Positions 40,368-44,280 of a stretch of DNA of 44,280 nt are shown here, in pieces. The number at the start of each line of letters is the position of its first letter. Position 1 is the stretch's first letter. Origin of the DNA: Prevotella sp. UBA1104. Its GTDB lineage: Bacteria > Bacteroidota > Bacteroidia > Bacteroidales > Bacteroidaceae. Position numbers and translations under genes: made by a program. The stretch lies in assembly GCA_002314055.1 (NCBI GenBank), contig DCBP01000050.1, positions 581 through 44,860 on the forward strand, written 5' to 3'. Below the pieces are notes generated by a model, which was given only the letters and a program-made list of their open reading frames with translations, made no database searches and was not told where the DNA came from.

Positions 40368-40422
40368 AATCCTTCATCGTAACTATAACATATTATAGTA
40401 AGTTTACGGTGAAGGATTTTTC
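40368..40422 (+). terminator. Terminator of the C10 protease gene
   Basis: AATCCTTCATCGTAA pairs with TTTACGGTGAAGGATT, with an inner CTATAA/TTATAG stem, followed by TTTTTC. The same outer stem recurs at 44057-44115. Confidence 0.85.
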
Positions 40423-40524
40423 ATTGACAACATTTATATGATTATTATTAACAACTTGTTTATCGAATAAATAAGTAGCTATTCACAATTAGTTTATACA
40501 AACAACAAAACATTTATATTTAAA

Positions 40525-40620
40525 ACAACCGTAACAACATATACAACCCAAACAACTTTCATGCTTGTCACGCACGCTGCGTGTTGTACTTGTTGTATAA
40601 GTTGTACTTGTTGTTTTTTA
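40525..40620. repeat. Imperfect palindrome with 9-bp GTTGTACTT repeats
   Basis: At the centre CACGCA-CGC-TGCGTG (40569-40583) is a perfect hairpin. The right flank is four 9-bp units (GTTGTACTT, GTTGTATAA, GTTGTACTT, GTTGTTTTT; 40583-40618). The left flank holds the complementary ACAAC-rich sequence. It is non-coding. Confidence 0.65.
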
Positions 40621-40708
40621 TATTATCTACATTGTCGTTTGTATAAAATAATTTTGACTTGTTACTTAATTAAAAATATGCAAGCCTTTTAGTCATTAAA
40701 GGTAACTG

Positions 40709-40734
40709 CTCCGCCCCCGGAGAGGGAGGCGGGG
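40709..40734. repeat. GC-rich hairpin element
   Basis: CTCCGCC pairs with GGCGGGG (one G-T pair) inside otherwise AT-rich DNA. The CCCCC/GAGGGAGG composition resembles the sequence in the C-terminal tail of the gene at 2398-3168, suggesting a dispersed GC-rich element. Confidence 0.5.
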
Positions 40735-40799
40735 GAGGGGAAGATATTACAAAACGAATAAAATCGCGACAATACTACATCGTTTTAAACAAAAATCAT

Positions 40800-40807
40800 T
40801 AACTTTG
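40800..40807 (+). promoter_or_regulatory. -7 element of the corA transcript
   Basis: TAACTTTG matches TAnnTTTG. No -33 TTTG is seen. The predicted leader to the corA ATG is about 135 nt and contains a short ORF. Confidence 0.55.
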
Positions 40808-40836
40808 CACCCGATTTAATCAATATCAAACAAATT

Positions 40837-40872
40837 ATGGACGATTATCACGCGGAAAATACAAACTTGTAG
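40837..40872 (+). other. Upstream short ORF before corA (leader or gene remnant)
   Basis: ATG at 40837 opens an 11-codon ORF (MDDYHAENTNL, stop TAG), in the same frame as corA 114 bp downstream. Beyond the TAG the frame reads AQEDEG; shifting frame then gives ALYQLDGPVLENVLPSGGLIK (21 residues: ALYQLDGPVLENVLPSGGLI plus K), ending at a TGA that overlaps the corA ATG. It may be a regulatory leader peptide or a decayed small gene. Confidence 0.35.
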
Positions 40873-40950
40873 GCGCAGGAAGACGAAGGCTCTATATCAG
40901 CTTGACGGTCCTGTGCTTGAAAACGTTTTGCCAAGTGGAGGACTAATCAA

Positions 40951-41877
40951 ATGAGAACATACTGGAATATCAATGGCGGACTTAAAGCCATAAAAGAATG
41001 GGAGCCTAACTGCTGGATACAAGTAACGTGTCCGAGTGAGGAAGACCAGCAAATGCTGGTAGACGAGTATAAAATACCGGATTATTTTCTTTCCGACATC
41101 AGCGATACCGACGAGCGTGCCCGCTACGAGTACGACGACGGATGGATGCTTATTATCCTGCGTATACCTTACGTAAAGGAGATTCGCTCACGCACCCCCT
41201 ACACTACCGTGCCGCTCGGAATTATCCACAAGCGCGACGTTACTATCACTGTCTGTTTCTACGAGACCAACGTGATGATCGACTTCGTAAGCTATCAGCA
41301 GAAACGCGGTGAGGGATTTACCGACTATGTGGACATGATTTTCCGTCTGTTCCTCTCTTCTGCCGTTTGGTATCTGAAGAGACTGAAACAGATAAACAGC
41401 TTGATTGAGAAAGCTAAAAGAAACCTGGACCGCGAGGTGAACAACGAGTCGCTTATCGGACTTTCCCGACTGCAGGACTCATTGACATATTTCCAGACTT
41501 CTATCCGAGGCAACGAGAATTTGCTTGCGAAACTGAAGTTCAAACTGCAGGTGGATGAACTTGATGCCGACCTTATCGAAGACGTGAACATCGAGATGAG
41601 CCAGGCTCGCGAAACAACGAGCATATATTCAGACATTCTTGAATCGACAATGGATACATATTCGAGCATCATCAACAACAACATGAACACCGTGATGCGT
41701 ACACTCACATCGGTCAGCATCATACTCATGTTCCCTACCCTCATCGCCAGTTTGCTCGGAATGAACCTCATCAACGGCATGGAAAACAATCCCTACGGAT
41801 TCCTCATCGCCATCATAGCATCTGTAGTAATATCAGGCGTTTCATGGTGGATTTTCCGCCATAAAAGGCTTGTTTAG
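40951..41877 (+). CDS. corA: CorA-type magnesium/divalent cation transporter
   Basis: A 308-aa inner-membrane channel of the CorA family, which imports Mg2+ (some members Co2+ or Zn2+). The N-terminal cytosolic domain contains DYFLSDISDTDERARYEYDD. A long helix region (about 120-250, KRLKQINSLIEKAKRNLDREV and on) forms the funnel. Two membrane helices follow at about 250-270 and 283-302, with the signature GMN at 270-272, and the C-terminus is basic (FRHKRLV). The length is normal. The chosen ATG yields the conserved RTYWNINGG start. The leader contains a short ORF and a GCGCAGGA/TCCTGTGC hairpin, which could serve regulation. Confidence 0.92.
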   Translation: MRTYWNINGGLKAIKEWEPNCWIQVTCPSEEDQQMLVDEYKIPDYFLSDISDTDERARYEYDDGWMLIILRIPYVKEIRSRTPYTTVPLGIIHKRDVTITVCFYETNVMIDFVSYQQKRGEGFTDYVDMIFRLFLSSAVWYLKRLKQINSLIEKAKRNLDREVNNESLIGLSRLQDSLTYFQTSIRGNENLLAKLKFKLQVDELDADLIEDVNIEMSQARETTSIYSDILESTMDTYSSIINNNMNTVMRTLTSVSIILMFPTLIASLLGMNLINGMENNPYGFLIAIIASVVISGVSWWIFRHKRLV

Positions 41878-41930
41878 AGGAAAATCATTAAAATTTATTA
41901 CATAAATTAGGATTTTACAATCTTTTTAAG

Positions 41931-41938
41931 TAAGTTTG
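41931..41938 (+). promoter_or_regulatory. -7 element of the DUF349 gene
   Basis: TAAGTTTG matches TAnnTTTG, followed by a leader of about 120 nt. The leader contains a GGTTTC/GAAACC inverted pair (near 41954 and 42013). No good -33 box is seen. Confidence 0.55.
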
Positions 41939-42066
41939 CAATTCATTTAGTGCGGTTTCACCTTATATTATATATATATTGAAGGTTGCACCGGCATAGT
42001 TCTGTGCATACCGAAACCAACAGAATTTATTTGGAAATACCTATCACAAATTAAAAACGTGAAGTA

Positions 42067-43926
42067 ATGGACTCTCAAGAAAAATCTCTCGAAAACGAGA
42101 AGAATGTAGAAGTAACTCCAACAGAGGCTACAACAAACACTGCAGCCGAGGAGAAGGTTGAAACAACAGAAGCCGCTGCCAACACTACAGCCGACGAAGC
42201 TGAAGAGAAGGCGGAGCCGAAGAAAATATACAAGAGCAAGGCGGAAGTTGTAGAAAGAATTAAAGAGATTGCTCATGCCGACGAAGTGCCGCAGAAGGAC
42301 GAGGTGGAGTATCTGAAGACTGTTTTCTACAAACTGCACTTTGCCGAGAGGGACGCCGAAATGAAGGCTTACCTCGACAATGGTGGCGACCCTGCTGCCT
42401 ACATCGTGAAACCGGATACTGACGAAGAGGCTTTCAAAGCTGAAATGGCTGTTATCAAGGAGAGAAGGGCTAAGCAATTCGAGGAACAGGAGAAAATCAA
42501 ACAGGACAACCTGAAGAAGAAACTCGATATCATTGAGAAAATAAAGGCAATGGCTACTTCGCCGGAAGAGGCTAACAAGTCTTATCAGGAATTCAAGCAG
42601 CTGCAGCAGGAGTGGAAAGAGATTAAACCGGTTCCTGCAGAGAATGCCAATGAACTATGGCGCAACTATCAGCTGTATGTGGAGCAGTTCTACGATTTGC
42701 TGAAACTGAATAGCGAGGCTCGCGAATATGATTTCAAGAAGAATCTTGAGATTAAGACCAAGCTCTGTGAAGCTGCCGAGAAACTGGCTGACGAGGAGGA
42801 CGTGATAAGCGCATTCCACCAGTTGCAGGAGCTGCACAACGAGTATCGCGAAAGCGGTCCTGTTGCAAAAGAACTGCGCGAGAGTATCTGGGCTCGCTTC
42901 AAGGCTGCATCTACGGTTATCAACAAGAAGCACCAGCAGCACTTCGAGGACTTGCGTGCCAAGGAGGAGGAGAACCTCGAAAAGAAAACTGCACTCTGCG
43001 AGAAGGTTGAAGCTATAGCAAAAGAGGAAAACAAGAAGTCTGCCGACTGGGAGGAACACACAAAGCAGATTATCGAAATACAGAACGAGTGGAAGACTAT
43101 CGGCTTTGCTCCGCAGAAGATGAACGTCAAGATTTTCGAGCGTTTCCGTGCTGCTTGTGATGACTTCTTCGGAAGAAAATCGGAATTCTTCACTAATCTG
43201 AAGAAGGAGTTTGCCGAGAATGCAGAAAAGAAGAAGGCTCTCGTTGAGAAGGCTCAGGCTCTGAAGGACAGCACCGAATGGAAGGCGACAAGCGACAAGC
43301 TTATTGCCCTGCAGAAGGAATGGAAGACCATCGGTATGGTACCTAAGAAATACGGCGACCAGCTCTGGAACGACTTCCTCGCTGCATGCAACCACTTCTT
43401 TGAGGCTCGCAATGCCGCCAATGCAGGAACCCGCAACGAGGAGCGCGACAATCTGGAGAAGAAGCAGGGCATCATCGCACAGCTCAAAGCTCTGCTCGAG
43501 AATGCCGGCGACGACACTCAGACTACGGTGAAGAAGCTGACGGAGGAATATAATGCTATAGGTCACGTGCCTTACAAGGAGAAGGATAAGCTCTACAAGG
43601 AGTATCACGAGGTGCTCGACAAGATTTTCAAGGAACTGAATGTATCTACGGCTCGTCGCCGTCTGAACAACTTCAAGACGAACTTGAAGAATGTTGCTAA
43701 ACGTGGCGAGGAAGCTCTCGACAACGAACGTGGCAGACTGATGCGTCGTGCTGAACAGATGAAACAGGAAATTCAGACTTACGAGAATAACCTCGGTTTC
43801 CTCAATGCTTCGAGCAAGAAGGGCAACAGCCTCATCGACGAGATGAACCGCAAGGTTCAGAAACTGAAGGACGATCTTGAACTCGTTAAGCAGAAGATTA
43901 AGGCTATTGATGCTGAGGATAAATAA
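42067..43926 (+). CDS. DUF349 repeat coiled-coil protein
   Basis: A 619-aa cytosolic, highly charged helical protein. Residues 1-55 are low complexity (Glu/Ala/Thr rich). From about 150 there are about five DUF349 repeats, recognisable by LQQEWKEIKPVP, LHNEYRESGPV, IQNEWKTIGFAP, LQKEWKTIGMVP and LTEEYNAIGHVP, each followed by a W/F-x-R-F or L-W-N-D-F type helix. A final coiled coil spans about 540-619. DUF349 proteins are abundant in Bacteroidota; their role is poorly defined, and some family members are linked to nucleic-acid or stress functions. It has its own promoter and a clear terminator. Confidence 0.9.
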   Translation: MDSQEKSLENEKNVEVTPTEATTNTAAEEKVETTEAAANTTADEAEEKAEPKKIYKSKAEVVERIKEIAHADEVPQKDEVEYLKTVFYKLHFAERDAEMKAYLDNGGDPAAYIVKPDTDEEAFKAEMAVIKERRAKQFEEQEKIKQDNLKKKLDIIEKIKAMATSPEEANKSYQEFKQLQQEWKEIKPVPAENANELWRNYQLYVEQFYDLLKLNSEAREYDFKKNLEIKTKLCEAAEKLADEEDVISAFHQLQELHNEYRESGPVAKELRESIWARFKAASTVINKKHQQHFEDLRAKEEENLEKKTALCEKVEAIAKEENKKSADWEEHTKQIIEIQNEWKTIGFAPQKMNVKIFERFRAACDDFFGRKSEFFTNLKKEFAENAEKKKALVEKAQALKDSTEWKATSDKLIALQKEWKTIGMVPKKYGDQLWNDFLAACNHFFEARNAANAGTRNEERDNLEKKQGIIAQLKALLENAGDDTQTTVKKLTEEYNAIGHVPYKEKDKLYKEYHEVLDKIFKELNVSTARRRLNNFKTNLKNVAKRGEEALDNERGRLMRRAEQMKQEIQTYENNLGFLNASSKKGNSLIDEMNRKVQKLKDDLELVKQKIKAIDAEDK

Positions 43927-43953
43927 AAAGAATAAATTTCATCCATTATAATT

Positions 43954-44000
43954 AAGCGATGTTACATCAAATATGTTGGTGCAACATCGCTTTTTTGTTT
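43954..44000 (+). terminator. Terminator of the DUF349 gene
   Basis: AAGCGATGTT (43954-43963) pairs with AACATCGCTT (43983-43992), followed by TTTTTTGTTT. Confidence 0.85.
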
Positions 44001-44056
44001 GACACGGCATAGCCGTAAAGAATAATTACGCACTATGTTTTAAACGCTGAATAACA

Positions 44057-44120
44057 AAAATCCTTCACCACGCCTGTAAATATCTTATATTCAACGATAT
44101 ATGGTGAAGGATTTTTATTT
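44057..44120. terminator. Second terminator-like hairpin, shared stem family
   Basis: AAAATCCTTCACCA (44057-44070) and TGGTGAAGGATTTT (44102-44115) form a perfect 14-bp stem, with an inner ATATC/GATAT stem. T-rich tails exist on both strands, so it can work in both directions. Its outer stem matches the terminator at 40368-40422. Confidence 0.75.
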
Positions 44121-44240
44121 TAGCCGCTTGGTATGGCGCAAGGAACGGGAAGAATATAAATCAGAAAATTCAACACACAGAGTAATGTTAGAGGCATTCA
44201 AGCCGTCTACAAGTAGCGAATCAGCAGAAAACAGGTGTTG

Positions 44241-44280
44241 TAACGGTAGTTAAAAACATTTTCAACGGTAGTTAAAAACA
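44241..44280. repeat. 22-bp repeat units at window end
   Basis: AACGGTAGTTAAAAACA occurs at 44242-44258 and 44264-44280 with a 22-bp period. It is the reverse complement of the repeat at 27402-27482. The array runs off the window. Confidence 0.85.

Larger units (their letters stand above)
40338..40950. other. Intergenic region between protease and CorA
   Basis: A 613-bp non-coding region. It contains the protease terminator (40368-40422), an ACAAC/GTTGT-rich imperfect palindrome (about 40525-40620), a GC-rich hairpin (40709-40734), the CorA -7 element (40800-40807) and a short ORF with possible remnants of a small gene (40837-40954). Confidence 0.75.
43927..44280. other. Terminal intergenic region
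   Basis: A 354-bp region without a recognised gene up to the window end. It contains the DUF349 terminator, a second terminator-like hairpin and the 22-bp repeat units at the very end. Confidence 0.7.

Noticed and set aside
42655..43608. Antisense ORF rich in Leu/Val inside the DUF349 gene
   Set aside because: The apparent hydrophobicity is the reverse complement of Lys/Glu-rich coiled-coil codons.
1..44280. Insertion sequence, integrase or att site
   Set aside because: No transposase or integrase motif, tRNA gene or target-site duplication was found on either strand.

Overview
The window looks like a chromosomal segment of a Bacteroidota bacterium, most likely Prevotellaceae. Evidence: two SusC/SusD pairs, a hybrid two-component regulator (HTCS), a C10 protease ending in a type IX secretion-like domain, DUF4625 lipoproteins, recurrent TAnnTTTG -7 promoter elements, and near absence of Shine-Dalgarno sites. 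No rRNA, tRNA, CRISPR array, transposase or phage gene was recognised, and neither window edge cuts a recognisable gene.

Layout. 1-485 is a purine-rich non-coding stretch with imperfect repeats, a long hairpin and two terminators. 486-1766 (minus) is a queuosine-precursor operon (yhhQ-type transporter, then queF). 2032-2322 is a YgbA-type nitrosative-stress protein. 2398-4146 is an ECF sigma operon (membrane protein, sigma factor, small anti-sigma-like membrane protein). 4234-19609 is PUL1: a divergent HTCS, susC, susD, then, behind a terminator and a second promoter, GH115 alpha-glucuronidase, a SASA/CE6-like esterase and GH127 beta-L-arabinofuranosidase. This set fits removal of side chains from acetylated glucuronoarabinoxylan. 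19637-19795 (minus) is an isolated 52-aa ORF. 20398-27253 is PUL2: susC, susD and a six-hairpin glycosidase of unknown specificity, with no local regulator. 27783-31076 holds a DUF1846 protein and an AAA-ATPase-like/PD-(D/E)XK protein. 31359-37861 is a probable metal-acquisition operon. 37986-40337 is a secreted C10 cysteine protease. 40951-41877 is a CorA-type transporter and 42067-43926 a DUF349 coiled-coil protein.

The most interesting block is 31359-37861. It combines a small Cys/His-rich membrane protein, a ZnuD-like TonB-dependent receptor, two His-motif surface lipoproteins and a second TonB-dependent receptor with a CxxC plug motif. I read it as an incompletely described outer-membrane metal (zinc or similar) capture system; the metal and the mechanism are inference.

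Regulatory DNA is informative. PUL1 has two copies of a GACA-N6-TGTC operator 52 bp apart beside a promoter lacking a -33 box, as expected for HTCS activation. PUL2 has a good -33/-7 promoter and distinct repeat motifs. Both PULs have a rho-independent terminator directly after susD. Intergenic DNA also carries 9-bp-period tandem repeats (three sites), a 22-bp repeat family (two sites) and a recurring terminator stem (two sites).
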